The notes below the pieces were generated by a model, which had not been told where the DNA came from, searched no databases, and saw nothing but the letters and a program-made list of their open reading frames with translations. Below, in pieces: positions 34,221-42,650 of a stretch of 64,000 nt of DNA. Source of the DNA: Streptosporangium sp. NBC_01495 (GTDB taxonomy: Bacteria > Actinomycetota > Actinomycetes > Streptosporangiales > Streptosporangiaceae); the NCBI RefSeq assembly GCF_036250735.1, contig NZ_CP109430.1, positions 1,674,001 through 1,738,000 on the forward strand, given 5' to 3'. How positions within the stretch are numbered: the first letter of the stretch is position 1; every line of letters starts with the position of its first letter. The position numbers and the translations under genes are program-made.

Positions 34221-34904
34221 ATGTGTCAGAAAATTAGCATTGAATCGCGTCAGGGTGCCAAGCTTGACACGGTACGGAGGTTGCGCCTCCTCGCACTGGG
34301 GCTCAGCGCGGTCCTGCCTCTGGTCGCCTTCATCCCGGCGCCCGCCGGGGCCACTCCGACACCTGAGGACCCCGCCCCCGCCCCCGCCGAAAACTGCGTC
34401 ATCGACGTGACCAGCGGATCGGCCACACCGAGCGAGCGGTGCTTCCCCACATTCACCGAGGCGATCCGATTCGCCACCGACGGCGCCATCACCGACGCCC
34501 CGGCCACCGCCGCCGAGGGCGTGGACGACCCCGATCTCAACGAACTACTCGGTAGCAGCGAAAAGTCCGCCGACACCAAAGAGCCCACCGCGGCCCTGGT
34601 CGTGATCGGGATCGAGTACGGAGACGCATACTACCGTGGTGCCTCGTACACCTTCCGCCGCACCCGGAACTGCACCGGAACGACCACTGACGTCGACTAC
34701 TCGTTCGAGCTTCCGCGGAGGTGGTGGGACCGCATCTCCTCTTTCAAGAATTACGCCAACTGTCATACCAACCACTACGCCCTCTCGGGCTTCCGTGGTT
34801 CGGAGACCGGTTACCTGAACGACCGGTCGGTCATGCCGACCATTGACCGCCTGAGGCGCTACCACAACTTCAACGACGACACGCGATCGATCAGGTGGAG
34901 CTGA
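34221..34904 (+). CDS. Secreted protein with crystallin/I36-like C-terminal region
   Basis: 227 residues. ATG 34221 is chosen over 34215 because AAGGGG (34208-34213) gives good spacing only to the former. It has a long signal peptide (RRLRLLALGLSAVLPLVAFI, cleavage near AGA-TP). An acidic Pro-rich stretch and a 70-residue region follow, then about 95 residues (GIEYGDAYYRGASYTF, RISSFKNYANCHTNHYALSG, LNDRSVMPTIDRLRRYHNF) with the repeated G-x-Y/F and ISSxKxx signatures of beta/gamma-crystallin or I36 inhibitor-like proteins. Four Cys may pair. Function unknown; the fold is inferred. Confidence 0.7.
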   Translation: MCQKISIESRQGAKLDTVRRLRLLALGLSAVLPLVAFIPAPAGATPTPEDPAPAPAENCVIDVTSGSATPSERCFPTFTEAIRFATDGAITDAPATAAEGVDDPDLNELLGSSEKSADTKEPTAALVVIGIEYGDAYYRGASYTFRRTRNCTGTTTDVDYSFELPRRWWDRISSFKNYANCHTNHYALSGFRGSETGYLNDRSVMPTIDRLRRYHNFNDDTRSIRWS

Positions 34905-34923
34905 TCGGCGGCTCCTCGAAAAC

Positions 34924-34955
34924 CCGAGCGGCGGCTCGCGCAGGCCGCCGCTCGG
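34924..34955 (+). terminator. Terminator hairpin after the secreted protein gene
   Basis: CCGAGCGGCGGC (34924-34935) pairs perfectly with GCCGCCGCTCGG (34944-34955) around an 8-nt loop, 20 bp after the stop codon. There is a TT but no long T-run, as usual in high-GC actinomycetes. Confidence 0.85.
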
Positions 34956-35101
34956 TTGCGGCACGGCCGGTCGGAAGGGATGGAACGGTACGGGTATGTC
35001 GCCTCTCGAACTCAAAGCAGCACGTCATCCCGAGATTGAGAGTTTCGCGTTCGTCGCGGAATCGCAACCCAAAGGCTCTTCTGAAATTTTTGTTTTTGTG
35101 A

Positions 35102-35107
35102 TATAAT
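35102..35107 (+). promoter_or_regulatory. -10 box of the methyltransferase gene
   Basis: A perfect TATAAT lies 17 bp upstream of the ATG at 35125 in a T-rich patch unusual for this genome. A weak TTCTGA about 17 bp further upstream may be the -35. The transcript leader would be very short or absent. Confidence 0.55.
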
Positions 35108-35124
35108 GACGAAGCTTGCGGGTA

Positions 35125-36009
35125 ATGTCCGTTTCCATGATGAACAATGGACAACCAAGCCGGACAGCTCTCATGGCGGCCGCGGCGCGCGCGGCACATC
35201 TCCTTGTCGACGACACCCCCTCGATTTTCGCCGACACCATGGCGCAGACCTTCCTGGGGGAGCGCGCAGACGAACTTCTCGGCTACCACCGGTCTTACGG
35301 AGGCCACCCCGTTCTGTCCGGCGCACGGACGACGGCCGTCACCCGCAGCCGCTACACCGAGGATCGGCTGTCCGAGCTGGTCGCCCACGGCATCGACCAG
35401 TACGTGATCCTCGGCGCGGGGCTGGACTCCTTCGCCTGCCGGTCCGAACTGGCCGGCCAAGTCAGGGTGTTCGAGGTCGACCAGCCTTCGACCCAGGACT
35501 GGAAGCGGGCGCTGCTGGCTGCGACGGGGACGAAGGTGCCGTCATCCACCGTCTTCGTCCCAATCGACTTCGAGCAGGAGTCCACCCGGTCTCTGACGGA
35601 CCATCTCGTCCTGGCCGGCTTCGACCGGAGCCGACCCGCGCTGGTCAGCTGGCTCGGGGTCACGATGTACCTCACCCGGGAGGCGATCGGCCAGACCCTG
35701 GCAGCTGTCAGCGGCTTTGCGCCCGGCACCGAGATCGTCGTGGAGTACCTTCTCCCGGCCGAATCGCGCGACGAGGCAGGCCAGTCCTATGCGGAGCTGG
35801 TCATGGCTGCGACGGCCGAGCAAGGCGAGCCCTGGCAGACCTTCCTCAGCTTCGAACAGATGGACGATCTCCTGCTCGAGCACCGGCTCCAGCCGGTCGA
35901 GTACGTTCGGCAGCGCGAGACGATCGACCCCGCGGGCTGGGAACGCACCGACTCGCTCCGCCCGTTCGAACTGTCCGTGCTCGCCCGTGCGAGCGTCCCC
36001 GCCCGCTAG
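35125..36009 (+). CDS. SAM-dependent methyltransferase (leucine carboxyl methyltransferase-like family)
   Basis: 294 residues from ATG 35125; TTG 35116 and ATG 35137 are alternatives. Motifs are those of the putative methyltransferase/LCM family common in actinomycetes: DTMAQTFLG near the start, RSRYTEDRL, then ILGAGLDSFACRSEL (SAM loop), VFEVDQPSTQDWKRALL, and WLGVTMYLTREAIGQTLAAV. Members methylate carboxyl or hydroxyl groups of polyketides and related products. The substrate here is unknown and no biosynthetic neighbour is adjacent. Confidence 0.9.
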   Translation: MSVSMMNNGQPSRTALMAAAARAAHLLVDDTPSIFADTMAQTFLGERADELLGYHRSYGGHPVLSGARTTAVTRSRYTEDRLSELVAHGIDQYVILGAGLDSFACRSELAGQVRVFEVDQPSTQDWKRALLAATGTKVPSSTVFVPIDFEQESTRSLTDHLVLAGFDRSRPALVSWLGVTMYLTREAIGQTLAAVSGFAPGTEIVVEYLLPAESRDEAGQSYAELVMAATAEQGEPWQTFLSFEQMDDLLLEHRLQPVEYVRQRETIDPAGWERTDSLRPFELSVLARASVPAR

Positions 36010-36119
36010 TGGCCCGTCACGCTGCCTTGGCCGGACAACCGGTCCGGCTTCGGGTGGGTGAACCGGTGGCGAAGCCTGCCGGTCCAGGCGAACGTTCGCT
36101 CCACCACCCACGGGCGGCC
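36006..36119 (-). pseudogene. C-terminal remnant of an IS5-type transposase
   Basis: The minus strand reads GRPWVVERTFAWTGRLRHRF followed by THPKPDR, the (R)RWVVERTFAW signature at the end of IS5/IS4-like DDE transposases, including the final catalytic Glu. Only about 37 codons remain, and the frame closes at a TAG overlapping the methyltransferase stop. The plus strand just beyond (36128-36187) reads MIYIAMIMSRRLAR, also reminiscent of a transposase tail, so two remnants may be joined. No terminal repeats found. Confidence 0.65.
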
Positions 36120-36222
36120 TGCTGTTGGCCATGATCTACATCGCCATGATCATGTCACGCCGGCTCGCCCGCACCGGCGACCGGTGACCCGAGTTTCCGG
36201 ACGCCCACCGGACGCCCAGGGT

Positions 36223-36606
36223 TCAGGTGGTCGGCTGCTCGACGATGGAGTCGACCCGGTCGGGATAGAAGGCGACGTGATCCTTGATCTCGGCGACGGC
36301 CGGGTACGGCGACTCGTAGAACCACACCGCGTCCACCGCCGGTTTGCCGTCCACCGTGACGGTGTAGTAACTCGCGTCACCCTTGAAAGGACAGTAGGTG
36401 GCGGTGTCGGTCCGCTCCAGCAGCGAGCGGTCGACGTCGGCGATCGGGACGTACTGCACGGGCGGGTACGCCGCCTCCCGCAGCGTCAGCGCGCGCTGCG
36501 AGTCGGCGATCACCCGGCCACCCACCGAGACGACGACCCGGGCCGGGTTCGGCGTGATCGTGATCGGATGACTGGGGCTGGGCTGCAGGATGGGCTTGTC
36601 GGTCAT
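36223..36606 (-). CDS. DUF427 domain protein
   Basis: 127 residues. It has the DUF427 pattern: VVVSVGGRVIADSQRALTLR, PVQYVPIADVDRSLL, TYCPFKGDASYYTV and a C-terminal VWFYESPYPAVAEIKDHVAF with YPDRVD. DUF427 proteins are small beta-rich cytoplasmic proteins of unknown function. It stands alone, with nothing recognisable in the 197 bp upstream. Confidence 0.93.
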   Translation of the reverse strand: MTDKPILQPSPSHPITITPNPARVVVSVGGRVIADSQRALTLREAAYPPVQYVPIADVDRSLLERTDTATYCPFKGDASYYTVTVDGKPAVDAVWFYESPYPAVAEIKDHVAFYPDRVDSIVEQPTT

Positions 36607-36803
36607 GGCGGGAACCCCTTTCTCTCACCCCCAGTCTGCCGGACCCCCGGATCGCGGTGCCGCCCCCGCCCCCGGAGATCGGGGAGCGGTCAGGCCGGGC
36701 GCTCGGGTACGGAACTCGGAGGCGCCCGCATCGGATGGAGGGCGAGGATGCCGAACGAGGCGTCCCGGATGATGACTCGGTTCCGGCACGGCCAGATCGT
36801 CCA

Positions 36804-38456
36804 TCACATTGACCGTACCGCGCCGGCGTCGTACCGCACCTGTCCGCCCACAACCGTCGCGCCTATCGTGAGGCTGCTGAGCCGATCCGGGCTGACCTGG
36901 AGCAGATCGTCGGAGAGAACGACGAAGTCGGCGAGCTTCCCGTGTGACAGGGTGCCTTTGATCGTCTCCTCGCGGGCGGCGAAGGCGGATCCCGTGGTGA
37001 AGGCGTGCAGGGCCTGCAAAGGTGTCAGTGTCTCCTCGGCGCCAAGCAGCCGGCCGCTCGCGGTCTGGCGGTTGACCAGGGAGTGAATGCCCAGCAGGGG
37101 GTCGCCGAGGGCGACGGGACAGTCGCTGCTGCCAGGCACCCGCAGCCCGGCTTCGAGGAACGACCGGGCTCGGAAACACCATTCGCTGCGGGGCGAGCCG
37201 AGTGCGCGAATGAAGCCGTCTCCGAGTTCGTGGATGAACCGGCCTTGAGGAACGGGAATCGCGCCCACCGCGGCGATGCGCGGCAACTGGTCCGGCCGTG
37301 TCACCGCGCAGTGCTCGATGCGATGTCGCGGATCACGGCGCGGATAGAGATGTTGCGCACGTTCGTAGGCGTCGATGACAAAATCGATCGTGACGTCCCC
37401 GACCGCGTGCGCGGCGATCTGCCAGCCGAACCGATGTGCCTGGATGATCTGGTTGACGACGATCTCAGGGTCTTCGCGGAAGTAGCCGGATCGCCCGGGA
37501 GTGTCCGCGTAGGGCACTGACATGTTGGCGGTCCGGCCGATGAGCGAGCCATCGACCATGAACTTGACCGCTGAAACCTTGAGCCACTCGTCGCCGAAGC
37601 CGCTTGACAGACCAAGATCCAGGCCGAACCATTGCCGCTCCGCCTCGAATGGGCCGATCTCACGAAGGAGTTCGGCGGCCGGCATGACGTTCGTCCGGAC
37701 GTGCAGCAGTCCCCGGTCCCGCGCCTGCGCGAACGCTGCCAGGTCGGCGCAGTTGTTGCCCAGCATCCCGACGGTGCCGATCCCCGGCTCGGTCACCGAT
37801 GTGAGGCCGGACGCGACCGCTGCCCGGCTGGCGCGGCCGATCGCCTCGACGAATCGCTCGAACGGCGCGGGGCCCACGGATTCGTAGGCGACTTCGACCG
37901 CCCGTTCGGCGAGCAGGCCGTTGGGTCTGCCGCCGGCATCCGTATAGACCGTTCCGCCCTCGATCTCGACCGGTGCCCGTCCCTCCACGATGCCCATTCG
38001 GGCCAGCCCCATGGAGTTGACCACCCCGAGGTGCCCGGAGCAGTGTTGGAGGAAGGCCGGGCGGCCGCCGCTGACCTGATCGAGCCGATCACGGTCTGGA
38101 TGTGCTCCAAGCTTGTTCTGGTCGTATCCCGCGCCGATCACCCACGAATCGGGGGGCAGCTGCGCGGCGTGCTCGGCGACCCGACGGTAAAGCTCGTCCA
38201 GGGTGGACACGGTCTCGGCTCGAAGGTCGACCTGAAGCATCCGCACGCCGAAAGCGCTGAGATGGTAGTGCGCGTCGTTGAACCCCGGCACCACTGGCGC
38301 GCCGCCCAAATCCACGATCCGGGACGCGCTCACCCCCTCCAGTTCTTCGTCAAACCCGGCCACCCGCCCGGCGAACACGCCTATTCGCCGCGCTGTCGGC
38401 CGGGATCGATCCAGTGTCGTGACGCGGGCGTTGGTATAGATCGTGTCCAATCGCAC
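36804..38456 (-). CDS. Amidohydrolase family metal-dependent hydrolase (YtcJ-like)
   Basis: 550 residues from GTG 38456. It opens with VVPGFNDAHYHLSAFG, whose H-x-H binds metal, and continues through the TIM barrel with QIAAHAVGDVTIDFVID, RIEHCAVTRPDQLPRI and VPGSSDCPVALGDPL, the remaining ligands. It ends with the composite beta-sandwich (GTLSHGKLADFVVLSDDLLQ). YtcJ-like enzymes cleave amide or cyclic amide bonds. It lies 11 bp downstream of the flavin reductase gene in one operon, suggesting hydrolysis of a ring or amide in the catabolic pathway. Confidence 0.93.
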   Translation of the reverse strand: MRLDTIYTNARVTTLDRSRPTARRIGVFAGRVAGFDEELEGVSASRIVDLGGAPVVPGFNDAHYHLSAFGVRMLQVDLRAETVSTLDELYRRVAEHAAQLPPDSWVIGAGYDQNKLGAHPDRDRLDQVSGGRPAFLQHCSGHLGVVNSMGLARMGIVEGRAPVEIEGGTVYTDAGGRPNGLLAERAVEVAYESVGPAPFERFVEAIGRASRAAVASGLTSVTEPGIGTVGMLGNNCADLAAFAQARDRGLLHVRTNVMPAAELLREIGPFEAERQWFGLDLGLSSGFGDEWLKVSAVKFMVDGSLIGRTANMSVPYADTPGRSGYFREDPEIVVNQIIQAHRFGWQIAAHAVGDVTIDFVIDAYERAQHLYPRRDPRHRIEHCAVTRPDQLPRIAAVGAIPVPQGRFIHELGDGFIRALGSPRSEWCFRARSFLEAGLRVPGSSDCPVALGDPLLGIHSLVNRQTASGRLLGAEETLTPLQALHAFTTGSAFAAREETIKGTLSHGKLADFVVLSDDLLQVSPDRLSSLTIGATVVGGQVRYDAGAVRSM

Positions 38457-38467
38457 AGGCGTTCCCT

Positions 38468-38983
38468 TCAGGAAGCTTGAGAGCGCCGGGCCGGCGCGAA
38501 TTCCGTGACACCGCTGTAGCCGCCGCGGTGAAAGACGAGCGGCATGGGGGACTGCGGATCCAGCAGCATCTTCGACACGGCCCCCACGACGATGACGTGG
38601 TCACCGGCCTCATGCACGTCGGCTGTCTCGCACCAGATCCACGCCACCGCGCGGTCCAGGTAAGGCAGCGACAACGGTCCGTATTGCCAGCTCAGGCCAC
38701 CGAACTTGTCACCGCCTTTCCGGGCGAACCGGCTGCTGATGTCCTGCTGGTCCTCCGCGAGCAGGTTCACGCAGAACCGCGCACCGCCTGCCATGAGCGG
38801 CCACGACGTCGAGGTCTTCGCGACGCAGAAGCCGACCAGCGGCGGATCCAACGACACCGAGAAAAAGGAGCCACAGGTGAATCCCACCGGCTGGCCGCCC
38901 TCGTCGGCGCCGGTGACAATGACGACCCCGGTGGGGACATGACCGAGGATCGTACGGAAGCGATCCGCGCCAACACTGTGCAT
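38468..38983 (-). CDS. Flavin reductase domain protein
   Basis: 171 residues from ATG 38983, chosen because GGAGG lies 5 bp upstream; ATG 38986 is adjacent. It shows the flavin reductase-like FMN-binding fold: RTILGHVPTGVVIVTG, GFTCGSFFSVSLDPPLVGFC, SFPLM-like SWPLMAGGARFCVNLLAED and a late GDHVIVVGAV. It supplies reduced FMN/FAD to a two-component monooxygenase. The LLM-type monooxygenase at 56231-57334, which carries the same 31-bp upstream motif, is the likely partner. Confidence 0.93.
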   Translation of the reverse strand: MHSVGADRFRTILGHVPTGVVIVTGADEGGQPVGFTCGSFFSVSLDPPLVGFCVAKTSTSWPLMAGGARFCVNLLAEDQQDISSRFARKGGDKFGGLSWQYGPLSLPYLDRAVAWIWCETADVHEAGDHVIVVGAVSKMLLDPQSPMPLVFHRGGYSGVTEFAPARRSQAS

Positions 38984-39621
38984 CATTTCCTCCGATGTCC
39001 TGACGCGGACGCCAGGCAACTCGTTCGGCTCTTCGACCTCGTCAATTGGGGCGCCGGCCTGAAGGGCCCGCACCGCGACTATGAGGAGCTTCGCCGCGAG
39101 GTACCCGCTCGCGTCACGGGAGGAATCCCTACCTGGGTACCCGGACCCGGGAAAAACCGAAGCGACGACAGCGCCGTCGACCGCTGACGCCGGCGGAGTC
39201 GGCCCAATCCGTGGGGCCGGGACCGCGACGGTCCGTTCTGCCGGGGCGGTACCGGCCACGATCACGGATCGGCGGACTCGCCCGCCCGGTGAATCCACGG
39301 CGGGGGAGGCTGGGCGACACTTCCCGCGCGCCCGGGGCCGCCTACGTCACCGCCCGCGCGGGCGGACCGGCCTCCTCGATCCGCCCGCGGCCCGCGGTCG
39401 GTCTCGGCGCGGAGCCGGCATCGAGTCGGTGGAGTTCGTCATGGCCGTGTGCGGTCGACGCGTGCACGTGGCGGAGCTGTCGCGGCGCGGCCTCAGAGCC
39501 TTTCACCTGCCCGCCCGGGGAGCGATATGGGGAGAATCCCCCGTGTTAATCGGTCGCCCTGAGTGGAGTATCCGGATGGCCGTTACGATCGGAAATACAG
39601 AAGACAACGAGGTGGCATCCA
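38984..39621. other. Intergenic region with regulatory motif
   Basis: 638 bp between the divergent flavin reductase and APC permease genes. It contains the 31-bp motif at 39113-39143. Open frames exist on both strands but are Arg/Gly/Pro-rich, overlap each other and resemble nothing; I reject them as genes. GAGGTGG at about 39609-39615 serves the permease. Confidence 0.5.
39113..39143 (-). promoter_or_regulatory. 31-bp shared catabolic motif, copy a
   Basis: In the direction of the flavin reductase gene it reads CGGGTACC, six bases, GGGATTCCTCCCG, then TGAC. It ends 129 bp before the start codon at 38983. Same length and internal spacing as copies at 47291, 50036 and 57421. Confidence 0.75.
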
Positions 39622-41085
39622 GTGCCTGAAGTTGATCATTCTACATCGTCACACGAGGGCTCTTCGCCAACGCGGCAGGAAACGCCCGAACCCGCACCAG
39701 GAACCCGGCTTCAGGGCAATCTCGGGGTCTTCGACCTGGTCATCATGGTGCTCTCCTACGCCGGCCCGCTCGTGGTCGTGGGACTCTTCGGCGCCTTCGT
39801 CATCGGCTACGGCGTCGGTGCCGCGACTCCGCTCGCGGTCGTGCTCGTGGCCGGCGGCCTGTGCGTGTTCACGGTCGGCTATGTGGCCATGAGCCAGAGC
39901 CTGTCCCAGCCGGGTGCCCTGTATACGTACGTCACCGCGGGGCTTGGACGTGTCCTCGGGCTCAGCTCGGCCTTCCTCGCCAACCTCACCTACCTCATGT
40001 TCGGCGTCACCCTCCACTCGGGGCTGGCGATCGTGCTGAAGACGTTCATCGGCTCCCTGGGGGGTCCTGAGATCCCGTGGCAGCTGATCGTGATCGTCTC
40101 GCTCGCCGTGACCGGTGTCCTCGGACACTTCCGGGTCGATGTGTCCGCCGGCATCATGACCAAGCTGATGGTCGTGCAGGTGATCGCGGTGCTGGTCTGG
40201 AACGCCGTGGTGCTCGTCAAGGGTGGCCCCCAGGGCACGCCGTTGGACTCCTTCGTGCCCGCGAACCTCTCGAACGGGTCGCTTCCGATCGCACTCCTGC
40301 TGCTGATCACGGGCTTTGTCGGTTTCGAGTCCACAGCCGTCTTCCGTGACGAGGTGCGGGACCCGAACCGGACCATACCCCGGGCCGCCTACATATCGAT
40401 CACGACCATCGCCGTCTTCTACGTGCTTTCCTTCTGGGCCTCGGCCGTGGCCTACGGTCCCGATCGCGTGGTCAACGCGGCCTTGTCCGATCCGGCTGGT
40501 TTCTTCCCCGCATCCGTCCGGGAGTATCTCGGATCCGTGTCCGCCGACCTGGTGTCGGTGATGCTGGTGATGAGCTACCTCTGCGGCGTGATCGCTGCGC
40601 AGAACATCCTCTCGAGGTATCTCCACGCGCTCGGCGCGGACGGCGTGCTCAAGTGGAACGTCGGCAGGGTCCATCCTCGGCACGGCTCCCCGTACGTCGC
40701 CAACATCCTCGCCACGGCCCTGCTGATCGTCATGTTCGTGCCGTTCGTCGGCGGGGACCCGGAGAAGCCGTACACCGTCCTGGCGGCGGCGGGCGTTCTG
40801 GCGCTGTTGCTCCTGCTGACGCTGAGCAGCATCGCGGTCGTCGTCTATTTCCGGCGCGACGGCTCCGGCTCCAGCACCTGGAAGACCGTCATCGCACCGT
40901 TGATCGCCGCCGTTCTCATGGTGACACTAACGGGCTTCGGTCTGCTGAACCTCGACGTTCTGGGCGCGACGAACATACTCACCGCCGTCATCTTCGGCAC
41001 GGCCGTGCTGGGCGCCGTCGTCGCCCTGGTGTACCGCAGGGTGCAACCTGAGACGTACCGGAGAATCGGGCGGAGCCAGGTGTGA
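39622..41085 (+). CDS. APC-family amino acid/amine permease
   Basis: 487 residues from GTG 39622. About 12 membrane segments; the first (LGVFDLVIMVLSYAGPLVVV) has the helix-breaking stretch that binds amino and carboxyl groups in APC permeases. TGFVGFESTAVFRDEVRDPN is the conserved transmembrane 6 region. Cytoplasmic tails are short. It is divergent from the flavin reductase operon and convergent with the dehydrogenase gene, so uptake of the nitrogenous growth substrate of the island is likely. Confidence 0.94.
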   Translation: MPEVDHSTSSHEGSSPTRQETPEPAPGTRLQGNLGVFDLVIMVLSYAGPLVVVGLFGAFVIGYGVGAATPLAVVLVAGGLCVFTVGYVAMSQSLSQPGALYTYVTAGLGRVLGLSSAFLANLTYLMFGVTLHSGLAIVLKTFIGSLGGPEIPWQLIVIVSLAVTGVLGHFRVDVSAGIMTKLMVVQVIAVLVWNAVVLVKGGPQGTPLDSFVPANLSNGSLPIALLLLITGFVGFESTAVFRDEVRDPNRTIPRAAYISITTIAVFYVLSFWASAVAYGPDRVVNAALSDPAGFFPASVREYLGSVSADLVSVMLVMSYLCGVIAAQNILSRYLHALGADGVLKWNVGRVHPRHGSPYVANILATALLIVMFVPFVGGDPEKPYTVLAAAGVLALLLLLTLSSIAVVVYFRRDGSGSSTWKTVIAPLIAAVLMVTLTGFGLLNLDVLGATNILTAVIFGTAVLGAVVALVYRRVQPETYRRIGRSQV

Positions 41086-41102
41086 GCCGGCGGTAGAGAC
41101 CG

Positions 41103-41140
41103 ACGCGGCCCGGGGCGAGTGTCCTCGTCCCGGGCCGCGT
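41103..41140. terminator. Bidirectional terminator between permease and dehydrogenase
   Basis: ACGCGGCCCGGG (41103-41114) and CCCGGGCCGCGT (41129-41140) pair perfectly around a 14-nt loop, between the convergent stop codons at 41085 and 41166. Confidence 0.88.
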
Positions 41141-41165
41141 TCGATGACCTGGCGGTGCCGCCTCC

Positions 41166-42650
41166 TCAGGCGATCACCTGCGCGATGTATTTGAGGTTCG
41201 TGTACTCCCCGAGGCCCTCGGACCCGCCCTCACGCCCGAGCCCTGAGTACTTGATGCCGCCGAAAGGCGCCGCGGCGTTCGCGATGAGCCCCTGGTTGAG
41301 CCCGACCATGCCGACCTCCAGCGCGCCGGAGACACGCGTCGCACGGTCGAGGTTCTCCGTGAAGACGTACGCGGCGAGTCCGAACGGCGTGTCGTTCGCC
41401 TGCGCGATCGCGTCGGCTTCGTCCGCGAAACGCACGATCGGCGCGACCGGCCCGAAGATCTCCTCGTGCAGAATGCGCGCGTCACGCGGGACGCCGTCAA
41501 GAACGGTCGGCGGGTAGAACGAGCCGGTGCCTTCGGGCACCTCACCGCCGACAAGCACGCGCGCGCCGCGCGCCACCGCGTCGTCGACCAGCGCGGCCAC
41601 GCCCTTCACCGCCTGCTCGCTGATCAACGGCCCGACGGTCACGCCCGGCTCGGTGCCCCGCCCGACGACGACCTCGGCCATGCGAGCCGCGAAGCGCTCG
41701 GTGAAGGCGTCGGCGACCGCCTCGTGCACGAGAATGCGATTCGCGGCGACGCACGACTCGCCCCCGTTACGCAGCTTCGCGACGAGCGTGCCCTCGACGG
41801 CACGGTCGAGATCGGCGTCCTCGAACACGAGCAGCGGCGCGTTGCCCCCCAGCTCCATCGAGGTGCGCAGGACATGCGCCGCGCTCTGCTCCAGCAGTCG
41901 CTGACCGACGCCCGTGGAGCCGGTGAACGACACCTTGCGCAGGCGTGGATCGGCCATCAGAGCCGCGGAGAAGCTCCCCGGGTCGGCCGTCGTGACGATG
42001 TTCACGACACCGTCGGGGACACCCGCGTCGCTCAGGATCCGCGCCATCAGGAACATCGTCAGCGGTGTGAGCAGCGCCGGCTTCACGATCATCGTGCAAC
42101 CGGCCGCGAGCGCCGGAGCGATTTTGCGCACGGCCATCGCCAGCGGGAAGTTCCAGGGCGTGATCAACAGGCACGGTCCGACCGGCTCGTGCGTCACGAT
42201 GACGCGCGAGCGCCCGTCGGGGCTCGTCGACACGCGACCGTCGAGGCGAACCGCCTCCTCGGCGTACCAGCGCAGGTAGTCGGCGGCGTAGGTGACCTCG
42301 ACGCGCGCCTCCGCGAGCGGCTTGCCCATCTCGCTGGTGATCAGCAGCGCGAGATCTTCCACGCGCTCGATGACCAGTTCGAACGCGCGTCGCAGAATCT
42401 CCGCCCGTGCCCGTGGGGCCCGTCGCGCCCAGTCGCCCTGGGCCGCGCACGCGGCGTCGAGCGCGGTGAGTCCGTCCTCGACCGTCGCGTCGGCGACGAG
42501 CGCGAGTTCGGCGCCGGTGGCCGGGTCGTACACGGCGGCGCGGCGGTTGCCCGTCGCGGCACGCCACTCCCCTCCGATCAGCAGATCGGTCGGTACGTGC
42601 CGCAACAGCGCGCGTTGCCCGGCGTCGAGCCTGTGATCGGTCACGGTCAT
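41166..42650 (-). CDS. gabD: NAD(P)-dependent succinate-semialdehyde-type dehydrogenase
   Basis: 494 residues from ATG 42650, sharing ATGA with the upstream aminotransferase stop. It is a full-length aldehyde dehydrogenase: ITPWNFPLAMAVRKIAPALA (cofactor region), FTGSTGVGQRLL, catalytic Glu in MELGGNAPLLVF and catalytic Cys near residue 299 (NGGESCVAANR). The sequence is closest in style to GabD. The ESC sequence and lack of an N-terminal extension fit succinate or glutarate semialdehyde enzymes. Paired with an omega-aminotransferase it would complete conversion of an omega-amino acid to a dicarboxylate. Confidence 0.92.
   Translation of the reverse strand: MTVTDHRLDAGQRALLRHVPTDLLIGGEWRAATGNRRAAVYDPATGAELALVADATVEDGLTALDAACAAQGDWARRAPRARAEILRRAFELVIERVEDLALLITSEMGKPLAEARVEVTYAADYLRWYAEEAVRLDGRVSTSPDGRSRVIVTHEPVGPCLLITPWNFPLAMAVRKIAPALAAGCTMIVKPALLTPLTMFLMARILSDAGVPDGVVNIVTTADPGSFSAALMADPRLRKVSFTGSTGVGQRLLEQSAAHVLRTSMELGGNAPLLVFEDADLDRAVEGTLVAKLRNGGESCVAANRILVHEAVADAFTERFAARMAEVVVGRGTEPGVTVGPLISEQAVKGVAALVDDAVARGARVLVGGEVPEGTGSFYPPTVLDGVPRDARILHEEIFGPVAPIVRFADEADAIAQANDTPFGLAAYVFTENLDRATRVSGALEVGMVGLNQGLIANAAAPFGGIKYSGLGREGGSEGLGEYTNLKYIAQVIA

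Noticed and set aside
39081..39629. A 182-codon plus-strand frame between the flavin reductase and the APC permease
   Set aside because: Low-complexity Arg/Ala/Gly sequence overlapping the regulatory motif, with no ribosome site.
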